DNA of 64,000 nt from Candidatus Accumulibacter contiguus (GTDB lineage: Bacteria > Pseudomonadota > Gammaproteobacteria > Burkholderiales > Rhodocyclaceae). The number at the start of each line of letters is the position of its first letter. Position 1 is the stretch's first letter. Below, in pieces: positions 10,025 to 19,638 of this stretch. The notes beneath the pieces are model-generated. The model searched no databases. It saw only the letters and a list, made by a program, of their open reading frames with translations, and was not told the DNA's origin. The DNA lies in the NCBI RefSeq assembly GCF_012940005.1, contig NZ_SPMX01000002.1:35804-99803 (forward strand), written 5' to 3'. The position numbers were made by a program, and so were the translations under genes.

Positions 10025-10112
10025 CAATGATCTCCCAATATCAGTTTTGTTACAGTTTACCGCGACGCCGATGGAAAGGAGCGTTTTTCGGAAGACGGTG
10101 GCAAGAATCCGC

Positions 10113-10118
10113 TAGAAT
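10113..10118 (+). promoter_or_regulatory. Putative -10 box of the pteridine-reductase-like gene
   Basis: TAGAAT in the context gctagaatc lies 53 bases before the ATG at 10171 and would give a leader of about 46 bases. The context matches the -10 before pyrC. No clear -35 is visible. Confidence 0.33.
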
Positions 10119-10170
10119 CAACTCTTGGTTGCTTTCCTGATCGTTGGGATAGCATGGGGATGAGCAGGGG

Positions 10171-10908
10171 ATGAGCGGAAAGACGATCTTGGTAACCGGT
10201 GCCGCCAAGCGGGTGGGCAGCGCCATTGCGCGCGAAATGCACGCAACCGGAGCCAACATCATGGTGCACTACCGCCAGGCATCGGCGGCTGCCGCAGCGC
10301 TGGTTGCCGAACTGAATGCGCTCAGACCCTTTTCGGCAGCTTGTCTGCAGGCCGATCTGCGGGACATCGAGACCTTGCCATGGCTGGTGACCGGCACCAT
10401 TGATCGTTTTGGCCGTCTCGATGCCCTGGTGAACAACGCCTCAAGCTTTTTTCCAACGCCTTTCGGCAGCATTGACCAGGAGGCCTGGGATGATCTGGTG
10501 GGCAGCAATCTCAAGGCGCCGCTGTTTCTGACCCAGGCTGCCGCGCCACATCTGCTGGCTGCGCGCGGCGCCGTCGTCAACATCACCGACATCCATGCCG
10601 AAAGACCACTCGCCGGTTATCCACTGTACTGCGCAGCGAAAGCGGGCCTGCTGGGACTGACGCGTGCCCTGGCCATTGAACTGGGGCCGCTGGTGCGCGT
10701 GAATGCCGTTGCTCCGGGGCCGATCCTGTGGCCCGAGGATGGCTTTTTTGACAGTAGCACGCGCGCAGAAATCGTGGCACATACCTTGCTGGAGCGAGCC
10801 GGCTGTCCGCAGGACGTCGCCCGGGCGGTACATTATCTACTCGAAGACGCAACCTACGTGACCGGTCAGGTCATCAATGTGGATGGCGGTCACAGTGCGC
10901 ATCTGTAA
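10171..10908 (+). CDS. Pteridine reductase-like short-chain dehydrogenase (FolM type)
   Basis: The 245-aa protein has TGAAKRVGSAIA at residues 9-20. The Arg in TGxxxRxG is typical of NADPH-dependent pteridine reductases (PTR1, FolM) and differs from the usual SDR TGxxxGIG. NNASSFFPTPFG, the catalytic YCAAK and the end motif YVTGQVINVDGGHS complete the SDR fold. PTR1/FolM enzymes reduce dihydrofolate or dihydromonapterin. The protein is cytoplasmic. The ttcA start follows 6 bases after its stop, so the two are almost certainly co-transcribed. Confidence 0.87.
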   Translation: MSGKTILVTGAAKRVGSAIAREMHATGANIMVHYRQASAAAAALVAELNALRPFSAACLQADLRDIETLPWLVTGTIDRFGRLDALVNNASSFFPTPFGSIDQEAWDDLVGSNLKAPLFLTQAAAPHLLAARGAVVNITDIHAERPLAGYPLYCAAKAGLLGLTRALAIELGPLVRVNAVAPGPILWPEDGFFDSSTRAEIVAHTLLERAGCPQDVARAVHYLLEDATYVTGQVINVDGGHSAHL

Positions 10909-10914
10909 TTCATC

Positions 10915-11823
10915 ATGCCATTGGAAAGGGCTCCTTTGGAACTGTCGAATACCCTGCTGCGCCTGAGAAAACGCCTGGAGAGCCAGGCTGGCAAGGCGAT
11001 TGCCGACTACAACATGATCGAGGATGGCGATACGGTTCTGGTCTGCATTTCCGGCGGCAAGGACTCGTACACGCTGCTGTCGCTACTGATGGCCTTGCGT
11101 GAACGTGCACCGGTCGATTTTCGCTTGATCGCCATGAATCTCGACCAGAAACAGCCGGGTTATCCTGCTGATGTGCTACCGAGATATCTGACGAAAATTG
11201 GTGTCGACTATCGGATCGTCGAACGGGATACCTATTCGGTGGTCAAGAGCAAGATTCCGGAGGGCAAGACGACCTGTTCGCTGTGTTCTCGACTGCGTCG
11301 CGGCATCATTTATCGTACCGCCAAGGAAATCGGTGCCAACAAGATCGCGCTTGGTCACCATCGCGATGACATCGTACACACGCTCTTCCTCAATCTTTTC
11401 TTTGCCGGACAGCTCAAGGCAATGCCGCCCAAACTGGTCACCGACGACGGCGTGCATGTGGTGATCCGACCGCTGGCCTACTGCGGCGAAGCGGACATCG
11501 CGCGTTTCGCGCGCGGCATGGACTACCCGATCATTCCCTGTAATCTCTGCGGCTCGCAGGACAATCTGCAACGCCAGAAAATTCGCGAAATGATGGCTGA
11601 CTGGGATCGGCGCTACCCTGGACGCACGGAATCGGTTTTTTCTGCGCTCCAGAAAATCGTTCCCTCGCATCTGGCCGACCAGACCTTGTTCGACTTCAAG
11701 GATTTGCGTCCCGGGACCGAGCTGACAACCATGGCTGGAGGCGATTCGGTGTTCGACCCGCAGCCACCCGGCGATCGCTGCTCATCGCCGGAAATCATTC
11801 CGCTACAGGTCGTGCGGCGATGA
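10915..11823 (+). CDS. ttcA: tRNA 2-thiocytidine(32) synthetase
   Basis: TtcA thiolates cytidine 32 of certain tRNAs using an Fe-S cluster and ATP. The 302-aa protein has the PP-loop [13 protein letters not shown], the [11 protein letters not shown] cluster motif, [17 protein letters not shown], and [12 protein letters not shown] with a further CxxC. All signature cysteines are present. The stop overlaps the start of a 30-aa ORF by four bases (ATGA). Confidence 0.96.
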   Translation: MPLERAPLELSNTLLRLRKRLESQAGKAIADYNMIEDGDTVLVCISGGKDSYTLLSLLMALRERAPVDFRLIAMNLDQKQPGYPADVLPRYLTKIGVDYRIVERDTYSVVKSKIPEGKTTCSLCSRLRRGIIYRTAKEIGANKIALGHHRDDIVHTLFLNLFFAGQLKAMPPKLVTDDGVHVVIRPLAYCGEADIARFARGMDYPIIPCNLCGSQDNLQRQKIREMMADWDRRYPGRTESVFSALQKIVPSHLADQTLFDFKDLRPGTELTTMAGGDSVFDPQPPGDRCSSPEIIPLQVVRR

Positions 11824-11912
11824 ACAGCAAGCCCAGCAGCGATGATGACCGGCCTGCAGAATCGATGCAGCAGGCTGATGCCAAGGAACAAGACAGGGAG
11901 TACGATACATGA
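11820..11912 (+). CDS. Candidate 30-aa ORF translationally coupled on both sides
   Basis: The ORF starts in the ATGA that ends ttcA, and its TGA lies in the ATGA that starts the cyclase gene. The peptide is polar and acidic ([20 protein letters not shown], then [10 protein letters not shown]), with no hydrophobic stretch. The double 4-base overlap suggests real translation, or at least ribosome hand-over between ttcA and the next gene. No known family is recognised. It could instead be a spacer with chance overlaps. Confidence 0.45.
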   Translation: MNSKPSSDDDRPAESMQQADAKEQDREYDT

Positions 11913-12804
11913 GCAGCAGAGAAAGGATGCTGTCGGTAGTGTTTGCTGCGGTTGCCGGGAGCTCACGACTATTCGAAAAACTCGCTGGTGCCGAAGCCCT
12001 GCACGCCGTTGACCGTTGCATGAAACGCATGCGCCGTGGCATTGATGGCTTTCACGGCCGCATTGTGAAGACCGGTCGGGACGACCTCACCGCAGTCTTC
12101 GCCAACGCCAACGATGCCTGCCAGGCGGCCATCGCCATGCAGCGGCGGGTCGCCGACCTGCCACCCGTCTCCGGCGTTCAACTGGCGATCCAGGTCGGTT
12201 TTCATCATGGAGCCGTGATCGAGGAGCTTGGTGAGTTCCTCGGCGAGTGCGTGAACACTGCGGAATCCCTGGCGAGGCTGGCCGGCGCCGGGCAGGTGTT
12301 GACCAGCGGCACCACACAGGTACTTTTGTCGCCGCATCAGCAGTTGTCGATACGCCCCCTGGAAAATCGGTCGATCGCCGGACAGCCTGCTGAACTGCAG
12401 GTCTTCGAAGTGCTCTGGCTTGAGCATGCGAGTGAGCCTGCCAAAGCGATTGTCGAGCCGCATGCGCCCGTGCAGGATAGGGACTGCGGCTTTGCGTACG
12501 TTATGGTCACATTGTGAAAGTGCTCGACAAGCACCGAACCAGCCTGCTCATGGGCCGTGATACGAGTTGTGAGATCACGGTTCGCGATCGCCGCGCCTCT
12601 CGCAACCACGCGCTGATTGAGCGGCGAGGCGAGCATTTCGTACTTACGGATGTCAGTACCAATGGCACTTTCGTGACGGTCAACGGCGAGCAGGAGCTGT
12701 TTCTGAAGCACGAGGAACTTGCCCTGCACGGCAGCGGAATCATTGCCTTTGCCGCTCCAGCAGGCAGTTCGGGCGCAGACATCGCCGAATTCGAACATCT
12801 TTGA
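11909..12804 (+). CDS. Class III adenylate/guanylate cyclase domain fused to FHA domain (frameshift)
   Basis: The N-terminal 185 residues form a class III nucleotidyl cyclase homology domain (LSVVFAAVAGSSRLFEKL, then GRIVKTGRDDLTAVF and VGFHHGAVIEE). The C-terminal 95 residues form an FHA phosphothreonine-binding domain with MGRDTSCEITV, RRASRNHALIERR and STNGTFV. The two lie in different frames. Adding one G to the GGG at 12480-12482 gives a continuous 298-aa protein, the expected size of this fusion. Several metal and substrate positions look altered: ADVSG-type is AAVAG here, and GDEVMAVF-type is GRDDLTAVF. The cyclase part may therefore be catalytically weak or a pseudo-cyclase. It is coupled to the genes upstream. 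Confidence 0.8.
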
Positions 12805-12878
12805 GAAGACCGGGCTGCTGCGCGTATAACGGTGCATGCCACTGGCGACACAGCAACTCTGTTCCGGAATGCCGGCGA

Positions 12879-13586
12879 TTACGCAGGCAAGGTGCGGGCG
12901 ACGACCAGCAACACCACCCGCACAGCACCGTGCAACTTCACCGTACGCGCCAATTCGTCCAGTGACGCGCCGGTGGTCATCACATCGTCGATCAGGAGTA
13001 GTCGCTTGCCGGTAAAATCCGATTCGCAGTGAAAGGCACCACGAACATTTCTTGCTCTTTCTCGCCAGGGTAGGTCAGCCTGCATGGCGGTGCGACGGAT
13101 GCGGCGGCAACTGCGCGTGTCGATAGGGATTCGGCAGGCTTTGCCGACCGGTCGGGCGAGTTCGAGCGCCTGGTTGAAGCCGCGTTCGCGAAGACGCAGG
13201 GGGTGTAACGGCAAGGGGATGATCAGGTCGGCAAGCTCGTTCTCGCTCAGCAAGGCAAGATGGTGGCCGAAGTAGTCTGCGAGTGCCAGACGATGTCCAT
13301 ACTTGAATGACTGCACCAGCTTGTCCATCGGGAAGGCATAGCGAAAAGCGGCGAACGTGGCATCGTAGTGCGGTGGCTTGGCGAGGCAGCGGCCACAGAC
13401 TTCACCATGCGACGTCGGCAGCGCACAGCGAGGACAGACTGGCAGCGGCAGTCGCGGCAAATCCGCCTCACAGGCTCGACAGAGGAGGTGCTCGCCGCTG
13501 TCGGCGCCGCATAACAGACAGTCCTGCGAAAGCAGCCTTGCGCACGATCTGCGGACCAAGCCGGCGCTTTGAGTTAAGATTGACAT
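12879..13586 (-). CDS. comF: ComF family protein (phosphoribosyltransferase-like)
   Basis: The 235-aa protein has two N-terminal zinc-type Cys pairs ([17 protein letters not shown] and [17 protein letters not shown]), then a phosphoribosyltransferase domain with [14 protein letters not shown] and the PRPP-binding motif [16 protein letters not shown]. ComF/GntX proteins support natural DNA uptake or use of extracellular DNA. Its start region overlaps the bioB promoter, and the two genes diverge, a common arrangement in betaproteobacteria. Confidence 0.93.
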   Translation of the reverse strand: MSILTQSAGLVRRSCARLLSQDCLLCGADSGEHLLCRACEADLPRLPLPVCPRCALPTSHGEVCGRCLAKPPHYDATFAAFRYAFPMDKLVQSFKYGHRLALADYFGHHLALLSENELADLIIPLPLHPLRLRERGFNQALELARPVGKACRIPIDTRSCRRIRRTAMQADLPWRERARNVRGAFHCESDFTGKRLLLIDDVMTTGASLDELARTVKLHGAVRVVLLVVARTLPA

Positions 13587-13608
13587 TTTTCAAGTGCTCG
13601 CAAAGAAT
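13580..13608 (+). promoter_or_regulatory. Sigma-70 promoter of bioB
   Basis: A perfect -35 TTGACA (13580-13585) and a -10 AAGAAT (13603-13608) are separated by 17 bases. The predicted start near 13615 gives a leader of about 41 bases to the bioB ATG. The -35 overlaps the comF start codon region on the other strand. Confidence 0.65.
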
Positions 13609-13655
13609 CCGTACTGCCGGGCCTTAATTTACCCCAACCCTTAGGTTTACCGACC

Positions 13656-14648
13656 ATGAATGCCATTCCTCAAGCCGCCGCGCTTACTCCCGAACATGCT
13701 GCCGCTGCAGCCCGCACAGCGTGCTGGACTGTCGCCGAAGTCGAGGCGCTATACCAGCTTCCCCTGATGGACCTGATCTTCCGTGCACAACAGGTGCACC
13801 GCGAGAACTTTGACGCCAATGAGATTCAACTCTCGACGCTGCTCTCCGTCAAGACCGGCGGTTGTTCCGAGGATTGCGGCTATTGCTCGCAGGCGGCACG
13901 CTACAATACCGAAACCGGACGTGAAGCCTTGCTGCCGCTCGACGAGGTCATCGCCGCGGCGCAGGCCGCCAAGGACAAGGGCGCCTCGCGCTTCTGCATG
14001 GGTGCTGCCTGGCGAGGTCCGAAAGACAAGGATCTCGCGAAAGTCAGCGAAATGATCCGCGCCGTCAAGGGCCTCGGTCTGCAGACCTGCGTCACCCTGG
14101 GCATGCTCAAGGATGGCCAGGCCAACGAACTCAAGGAAGCCGGTCTCGATTACTACAACCACAACCTCGATACCGATGCCTCTTTCTATGGACAGGTGAT
14201 CACCACCCACAAGCACGCCGACCGCATCGATACCCTTGGCCAGGTACGTGAGGCCGGCATCAAAGTCTGTTCCGGAGGAATCATCGGCATGGGCGAGTCG
14301 CGCCGCAACCGCGCTGCGCTGATCGTCCAGCTTGCCAGCCTCAATCCGCCGCCGGAATCGGTGCCGATCAACAATCTGGTACCGATTCCCGGTACACCGC
14401 TGGCCGATGTTGCGCCGATCGATGGTTTCGAGTTCGTGCGCACCATTGCCGCCGCGCGCATCACCATGCCATCCAGTTTCGTACGTCTGTCGGCCGGCCG
14501 TCAGGCGATGGCCGAAGAACTGCAGGCCCTGTGTTTTCTGGCTGGCGCCAATTCGATCTTCTACGGTGACAAACTGCTGACCACCGGCAACCCTGAAGCC
14601 GATCGTGATCAAGTGCTGTTCGAGAAGCTTGGGCTACGGCCGATCTAG
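13656..14648 (+). CDS. bioB: Biotin synthase
   Basis: BioB is the radical-SAM enzyme that inserts sulfur into dethiobiotin. The 330-aa protein has the radical-SAM cluster [10 protein letters not shown], the downstream YYNHNLDT, the GGIIGMGES loop, [11 protein letters not shown] and the C-terminal [13 protein letters not shown]. Both the 4Fe-4S and 2Fe-2S ligands typical of BioB are seen. bioC follows after 15 bases, so the two likely form an operon. Confidence 0.97.
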   Translation: MNAIPQAAALTPEHAAAAARTACWTVAEVEALYQLPLMDLIFRAQQVHRENFDANEIQLSTLLSVKTGGCSEDCGYCSQAARYNTETGREALLPLDEVIAAAQAAKDKGASRFCMGAAWRGPKDKDLAKVSEMIRAVKGLGLQTCVTLGMLKDGQANELKEAGLDYYNHNLDTDASFYGQVITTHKHADRIDTLGQVREAGIKVCSGGIIGMGESRRNRAALIVQLASLNPPPESVPINNLVPIPGTPLADVAPIDGFEFVRTIAAARITMPSSFVRLSAGRQAMAEELQALCFLAGANSIFYGDKLLTTGNPEADRDQVLFEKLGLRPI

Positions 14649-14663
14649 GCGAGCCAGTCGTCA

Positions 14664-15551
14664 ATGAAGGCACCGGCGCAGTTCGTCGAGCAGCGCCAGG
14701 TGCGACGAAATTTTGCGCGGGCGGCGTCGACCTACGACGAGGTAGCAGTTCTGCAGCGCGAAATCGGCAGTCGCATGCTCGAACGCCTCGACTATGTGCG
14801 TATCGAGCCGCAGCGTGTCCTCGATCTCGGTTGCGGCACCGGTGCCAGTCTCACCGCGCTGCGTGAACATTATCCCAAAGCTTTGCTTCTTGGCGTCGAT
14901 CTTTGCGCAGCGATGCTGCAGGCGGGACAGGCACAACGCTCGCGGCTGCGCTACTTGCTGCCGTTTCTGCGCGGCAGGCAAGCGCCGCTGCTGGTCGCGG
15001 ATGCAGCCTGCCTGCCCTTGCCAAGGCAGTCGATCGATCTCGTCTGGTCAAATCTGATGCTGCACTGGCTTGATGATCCACTGGCAGTGTTTCGTGAAGT
15101 GCATCGGCTGCTCGCCATCAATGGGCTGCTGATGTTCTCGACTTTTGGACCGGACACCCTGAAAGAACTGCGCGCCAGTTTTGCCGATGGTTACGTCCAT
15201 ACCCAGCGTTTTACCGACCTGCACGACTACGGCGACATGCTTGTCGAGTGTGGTTTTACCGACCCGGTGATGGATGCGGAGGTCCTGACCATGACCTACG
15301 CGAGCTTTGACGACCTGCTCAACGATTTGCGCAGAAGTGGCTCGACCTGTGCCATGCGGGCTCGCCGGCATGGCCTGATGGGGCGCTCGGCCTGGGCCGC
15401 GGCGCGCGCTGCCTATCCACAACTCGCGCACTCCGGACGGCTGCCGGCGACCGTTGAAGTGGTCTATGGACATGCCTGGAAAGCGCCACCGAGAAAGACC
15501 GCTGACGGGCGGGCGATTGTCCGTTTCGATCCCAGACAGCGCATGCGTTGA
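14664..15551 (+). CDS. bioC: Malonyl-[acyl-carrier protein] O-methyltransferase
   Basis: BioC methylates malonyl-ACP to start pimelate synthesis for biotin. The 295-aa protein begins with the BioC-type VRRNFARAASTYDEVAVLQ, has the SAM motif VLDLGCGTGASL, and then DLVWSNLMLHWLDD and LLMFSTFGPDTLKELR, both characteristic of BioC. It lies directly after bioB. No bioH-like esterase is visible nearby. Confidence 0.93.
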   Translation: MKAPAQFVEQRQVRRNFARAASTYDEVAVLQREIGSRMLERLDYVRIEPQRVLDLGCGTGASLTALREHYPKALLLGVDLCAAMLQAGQAQRSRLRYLLPFLRGRQAPLLVADAACLPLPRQSIDLVWSNLMLHWLDDPLAVFREVHRLLAINGLLMFSTFGPDTLKELRASFADGYVHTQRFTDLHDYGDMLVECGFTDPVMDAEVLTMTYASFDDLLNDLRRSGSTCAMRARRHGLMGRSAWAAARAAYPQLAHSGRLPATVEVVYGHAWKAPPRKTADGRAIVRFDPRQRMR

Positions 15552-15579
15552 TCCGGCAACCTGCGTTTCAGCGCGGTCT

Positions 15580-16068
15580 CTAGCACTCGCCGCGCCTCAT
15601 CACCAGTACGGCAGCGACGACCAGAATAGCCAGAAAACAAAGACAAGACCAGTTGGCCATCGACAGGCCGAGGAACAGCCAGTCCTTGCTTGAACAGAAA
15701 CCGGTGGCCATGAACAGCGACGGCCAGCGTACGCCAAACCAGTCGACAATCTGCTCGATCAGCGTCGGCTCACCAAAACCGCAGGCCATGCTCGCGTCGG
15801 GCAGAAGCTGCAGCCAGCTCTGGTAGGCTGCGGTCGCCAGGCCGCCGGCTGCCGTCAGGCCGAGCGGCACGCCCCAGAAGCGGGAGTAGCCGGGCAACAG
15901 CACACCGGCCAGCGCGAACAAGGCAATCAGCAGATAGAGCAGGCGCTGAAAGATGCACAGAGGACACGCCTGCAGCCTGAGCATCTCGCCGAGCAACCAT
16001 CCGGCCAGCGTCAGACCGGTCGCCGCCAGCATCAGCAGGCCGAAGGCAAGACGCGGCGAAACGCGCAT
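15580..16068 (-). CDS. dsbB: Disulfide bond formation protein B
   Basis: DsbB is an inner-membrane protein that reoxidises DsbA and passes electrons to quinones. The 162-aa protein has four predicted transmembrane segments, the first periplasmic redox pair in LQACPLCIFQR, and a second pair formed by Cys in MACGFGEP and GFCSSKDW. Length and Cys layout fit DsbB. It converges with bioC, and the desaturase lies upstream on the same strand 12 bases away. Confidence 0.94.
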   Translation of the reverse strand: MRVSPRLAFGLLMLAATGLTLAGWLLGEMLRLQACPLCIFQRLLYLLIALFALAGVLLPGYSRFWGVPLGLTAAGGLATAAYQSWLQLLPDASMACGFGEPTLIEQIVDWFGVRWPSLFMATGFCSSKDWLFLGLSMANWSCLCFLAILVVAAVLVMRRGEC

Positions 16069-16080
16069 CAGTGGGCTCGA

Positions 16081-17244
16081 TCAGGCCAGTACATAGCTGC
16101 GCAGGCGCAGCGATAGTTCCTGCAACTGCCGAACTCCCGAATGCTCGGCGCGCTCGCACCAGTCCTGCAAAGCCTTGAGCAGATGCTCACGGGACGCGTT
16201 CGAGCGTTCCCAGACGGCCACCAGTTCCTCGCGCATGGCGTAAGCGGTTTGCAGCGCACGACTCTCGCCGAGCAGCAACTCGAGTCGCCCGCGCTGTTCC
16301 TGCGGAACAGCACCGGCATCCGCCGCCAGCCAGCGTTTCATGCCCTTGAAGCGACTGCCGTCCTGCAGCGTGACGAGTTCCTCGCGGTATACCTGTTTCA
16401 GCGAGCGAGCGTACTGCGAAAGTACGTCGTAACGGTTAATGATTACCGCCTGCAGGGTGTCGAAATCGACGACCGGCCGCAGATGACCCAGACGTGGTCT
16501 GGGTGCCACCTTCTTCACATGTGCCAGGCCAAGTGCAGAAAGGATGCGGATATAGAGCCAGCCGATGTCGACTTCGTACCATTGGATCGACAACCTGGCA
16601 GAAGTCGGAAAGGTGTGATGGTTGTTGTGCAGCTCTTCTCCACCAATCAGGATACCCCAGGGGGAAATGTTGGTGCTGGCGTCCGGGGAAGCGAAATTAC
16701 GGTAGCCCCAGAAGTGCCCGAGACCATTGATCACGCCAGCCGCCCAGAATGGAATCCAGGCCATCTGCGCAACCCAGATCAGGGTGCCCGGCAGCACGCC
16801 CAAAACCGCGATGTCGATGAGCAGCATGAGCAGGACGCCGAGTTTGTGCCATGGCGAGTAGAGATGATTCTCGAGCCAGTCGTCGGGTGTGCCGCGGCCG
16901 TAACGCTCGATGGTATCCTGGTTTCGGGCCTCCCTGACGTAGAGCAAGACGCCGGTCCAGAGGACCCTGTGAATGCCGAAAACCTGCGGACTGTGCGGGT
17001 CTTCCGCAGTCTCGCACTTGGCGTGATGCTTGCGATGGATCGATGCCCACTCCCTGGTCACCATGCCGGTACTCATCCACAGCCACAGGCGAAAGAAATG
17101 TGCGACCAGAGGATGCAGATCCAGTGCACGATGCGCCTGATAACGGTGTAGGAAGATGGTCACCGCGGCGATCGTGACATGCGTCAAACCCAGGGTGAGC
17201 AACACATAAGCCCACCAGGGCCAATCGACTAATCCAGCGTACAT
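16081..17244 (-). CDS. Acyl-CoA/acyl-lipid delta-9-type fatty acid desaturase
   Basis: This 387-aa integral membrane di-iron desaturase carries the three His boxes HRYQAH, HRKHH and HNNHH, with hydrophobic pairs between them. A C-terminal extension of about 110 residues, rich in charged helices, follows the catalytic domain. The ATG at 17244 was chosen because AAAGGACGG lies 8 bases upstream. The open frame extends further, but those residues lack family character. The regiospecificity is inferred. A -35/-10 pair precedes it. Confidence 0.92.
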   Translation of the reverse strand: MYAGLVDWPWWAYVLLTLGLTHVTIAAVTIFLHRYQAHRALDLHPLVAHFFRLWLWMSTGMVTREWASIHRKHHAKCETAEDPHSPQVFGIHRVLWTGVLLYVREARNQDTIERYGRGTPDDWLENHLYSPWHKLGVLLMLLIDIAVLGVLPGTLIWVAQMAWIPFWAAGVINGLGHFWGYRNFASPDASTNISPWGILIGGEELHNNHHTFPTSARLSIQWYEVDIGWLYIRILSALGLAHVKKVAPRPRLGHLRPVVDFDTLQAVIINRYDVLSQYARSLKQVYREELVTLQDGSRFKGMKRWLAADAGAVPQEQRGRLELLLGESRALQTAYAMREELVAVWERSNASREHLLKALQDWCERAEHSGVRQLQELSLRLRSYVLA

Positions 17245-17272
17245 AAACCGTCCTTTAATGAGCAAGCACGCG

Positions 17273-17300
17273 ATTCTAAGGCAATAAGCCGTCGTGCCAA
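17273..17300 (-). promoter_or_regulatory. Sigma-70 promoter of the desaturase
   Basis: On the minus strand TTGGCA (17295-17300) and TAGAAT (17273-17278) are separated by 16 bases. The predicted start near 17266 leaves a leader of about 22 bases containing the AAAGGACGG ribosome site. Confidence 0.55.
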
Positions 17301-17422
17301 AGCAACTTGTCAGAAACTTTGACAAACCCTGGGGGTATTCGCCACCGGCAGGCTTTGTGGGTCGCCGGCAGGCCAAACACGGCCTTCTCGGGTGCAAGTG
17401 TGTACGCACAGCCACAAGCCGT

Positions 17423-17428
17423 TATCAT
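17423..17428 (+). promoter_or_regulatory. Putative -10 box of rstA (leaderless start)
   Basis: TATCAT ends 6 bases before the rstA ATG at 17435, so transcription would start on or next to the ATG. There is no Shine-Dalgarno sequence before the start codon and no clear -35. Confidence 0.35.
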
Positions 17429-17434
17429 TGGCGA

Positions 17435-18166
17435 ATGAAAACACATATCCTGCTGGTCGAGGACGATGAGCGCCTCGCCAACCTGACTGCCGAGTACCTG
17501 CGAAAGAACGATTTCGAGGTCCAGATCGAGCCGCGTGGCAACACTGCCGAGGCACGCATTCTCGACGAACGACCCGACCTGGTCATTCTCGACGTGATGC
17601 TGCCCGGCAAGGACGGATTCGAGGTCTGCCGCACCGTCCGCCCGCATTACGGCGGGGTGATCCTGATGCTGACGGCACGCGACGAGGACTTCGACCAGAT
17701 CCTTGGCCTGGAACTCGGTGCCGATGATTACATTGCCAAACCGGTACAGCCGCGCCTGCTGCTGGCGCGCATCAAGGCCTTGCTGCGCCGCTCACCGGTC
17801 AACCCGGGCAGCACTGGCAGCACTGGCAGCGACTCGGCGGAACCAGGCGAACCTTCCGAACTGGCTTTTGGCAGCTTTCGTATCAGCCAGGCGACCCGCA
17901 GCACGCAGCTCGGCAGCAATGGCATCGACCTGACCACAGCCGAATTCGATCTGCTGTGGCTGCTCGCCCGCCACGCCGGCAGCATCCTGTCTCGCGACGA
18001 CCTGCTGCAGGAACTGCGCGGGATCGGCTTTGATGGGCTAGACCGCTCGATTGACGCCCGCATTTCAAGGCTGCGCCGCAAGCTCGGAGACGATCCGGAA
18101 AACCCGACGCGAATCAAGACCGTACGCGGCAAGGGCTATCTGTTCAGCAAGCATGACTGGCAATAG
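17435..18166 (+). CDS. rstA: OmpR-family response regulator, RstA-like
   Basis: The 243-aa regulator has a receiver domain (HILLVEDDERL, phosphoacceptor Asp in LVILDVMLPG, Lys in YIAKPVQP). A linker GSTGSTGSDSAEPGEPSE follows, then a winged-helix DNA-binding domain ending in the RstA-type LRGIGFDGLDRSIDARISRL and TVRGKGYLF. The linker is encoded by a short in-frame DNA repeat (gcactggcagcactggcag). It overlaps rstB by 14 bases, so the two are translationally coupled. Confidence 0.92.
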   Translation: MKTHILLVEDDERLANLTAEYLRKNDFEVQIEPRGNTAEARILDERPDLVILDVMLPGKDGFEVCRTVRPHYGGVILMLTARDEDFDQILGLELGADDYIAKPVQPRLLLARIKALLRRSPVNPGSTGSTGSDSAEPGEPSELAFGSFRISQATRSTQLGSNGIDLTTAEFDLLWLLARHAGSILSRDDLLQELRGIGFDGLDRSIDARISRLRRKLGDDPENPTRIKTVRGKGYLFSKHDWQ

Positions 18167-19559
18167 CAACAAGCTGCTCGCCATCCTCGGGACTTACAAG
18201 CCGGCGCCCTGGCGAGGGCGCTACAGCCTATCCCGACTATTCTTCAATTTCTACCTGCTGGTCATGGGCTCCTTCGTGGCCATTGCGATCTTTGCCGACT
18301 TCGTCATTTCGACTGCGGTCAAGGGCATCACCGACGACTACACCAGCCGCTTCATGCGCGGCACGGTGCTCCTGATCGAAGACGAACTGTTTCGCAGGCC
18401 ACGTTCGGAATGGCCAAAGACGATCGCAGCGCTCGATCGGAAGTTCGCCTACAAGCTTGACATCGTCGACCGCTGGACGCTGAATCTGCCGCCAATACAG
18501 GCAGAGAGACTCGATAGTGGAGAACTGGCGATTGACGCGCAGGGAGACATCATCTACCACCGCCTCAAACAGACCCCGCAGATTCTGGTAGTCGGCCCGA
18601 TTTCCCCCGAGCGCAACCCGGAATACCCGCGCGGGATTCCGCTCGATCTACGCATCAGTCTGCTGACCTGGAGTCTGATCGGTGTCTGTCTGGCGATTGT
18701 CGTGTGGCTATGGGTGCATCCGGTCTGGCGAGATCTGGAAGCGATGCGACAGACCGCACGCGCCCTCGGCGAGGGACTCTTCGCGGCGCGTGCCCCAAGC
18801 ATGCGCAGCAGTGCTTTCAGACCGCTGGCAGAAACTCTGAACGGGATGGCCGAACGGATCCAGCAGTTGATTGCAACGCAGAAGGAGTTGTCGAGCGCCA
18901 TCTCGCACGAGTTGCGCACACCGATTGCGCGCCTGCGCTTCGCGCTCGAGATGCTGGCGGAAACTCCTGACCCAAACGAGCGTGAGCGTTTGTGGCGAAC
19001 GATGGAAGCTGACCTCGATGAACTCGACGGCCTGATCGATTCCAGTTTGACCTACGCTCGCTTCGAGCGCGAGCAGCCTGACCTCGACCTGACCGCGGTC
19101 GAGATCGCTCCCTGGCTTGAAGAACAGGTGGAGGCCAGCCGCGTGCTGGCGCGCAAGCTTGAGCTGCAGGTCGACAACACCGCCTTGCCGCCGCTGCTGC
19201 GCGTTGAACTCGATCGCAGAAGCATGCCATACGCGATCACCAACCTGCTGCGCAACGCCATCAAGTACGCCAGGACGCGTATCCGGGTCAGTACGGAAGT
19301 GCGCGATGGCCGGATCCAGGTGCACGTCGACGACGACGGCATCGGCATACCGGCTGATGAACGTGAACGTGTCTTCTCTGCCTTCACCCGCCTCGACCGT
19401 TCGCGCGACCGTGCGACCGGTGGTTACGGACTCGGGCTGGCGATCGCACGACTGGTACTGGAACAGCATGGCGGCAATGCCAGCGCCGCGGCATCACCGC
19501 TTGGCGGGGCCCGCTTCACGCTCAGCTGGCCCCTGTCACAGAACGTCACGGAAAGCTGA
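18153..19559 (+). CDS. rstB: Sensor histidine kinase, RstB-like
   Basis: The 468-aa inner-membrane kinase has a first helix (FFNFYLLVMGSFVAIAIFAD), a periplasmic domain of about 110 residues, a second helix (LTWSLIGVCLAIVVWLWV), HAMP, the phosphoacceptor in SSAISHELRTPIARLRF, and an ATPase domain with NLLRNAIKYA, DDDGIGIP and GGYGLGLAIA. The ATG at 18153 lies inside the end of rstA and aligns with the expected short cytoplasmic N-terminus. The signal is unknown. Confidence 0.92.
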   Translation: MTGNSNKLLAILGTYKPAPWRGRYSLSRLFFNFYLLVMGSFVAIAIFADFVISTAVKGITDDYTSRFMRGTVLLIEDELFRRPRSEWPKTIAALDRKFAYKLDIVDRWTLNLPPIQAERLDSGELAIDAQGDIIYHRLKQTPQILVVGPISPERNPEYPRGIPLDLRISLLTWSLIGVCLAIVVWLWVHPVWRDLEAMRQTARALGEGLFAARAPSMRSSAFRPLAETLNGMAERIQQLIATQKELSSAISHELRTPIARLRFALEMLAETPDPNERERLWRTMEADLDELDGLIDSSLTYARFEREQPDLDLTAVEIAPWLEEQVEASRVLARKLELQVDNTALPPLLRVELDRRSMPYAITNLLRNAIKYARTRIRVSTEVRDGRIQVHVDDDGIGIPADERERVFSAFTRLDRSRDRATGGYGLGLAIARLVLEQHGGNASAAASPLGGARFTLSWPLSQNVTES

Positions 19560-19638
19560 CGCAATTGCTGCAGACGAATGCTCTGGTCGGCCTCTATCAT
19601 TGCTTCCCATGTACAGAACAACGATCAAGGAAGACAAG

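Noticed and set aside
16141..17151. 336-aa open frame on the plus strand opposite the desaturase
   Set aside because: It lies wholly antisense to a gene with three intact His boxes and has no recognisable motif. Long shadow frames are common at this GC content.
17808..17828. Tandem gcactggca repeat as a regulatory element
   Set aside because: It lies inside rstA and encodes the GSTGSTGS linker between the two domains.
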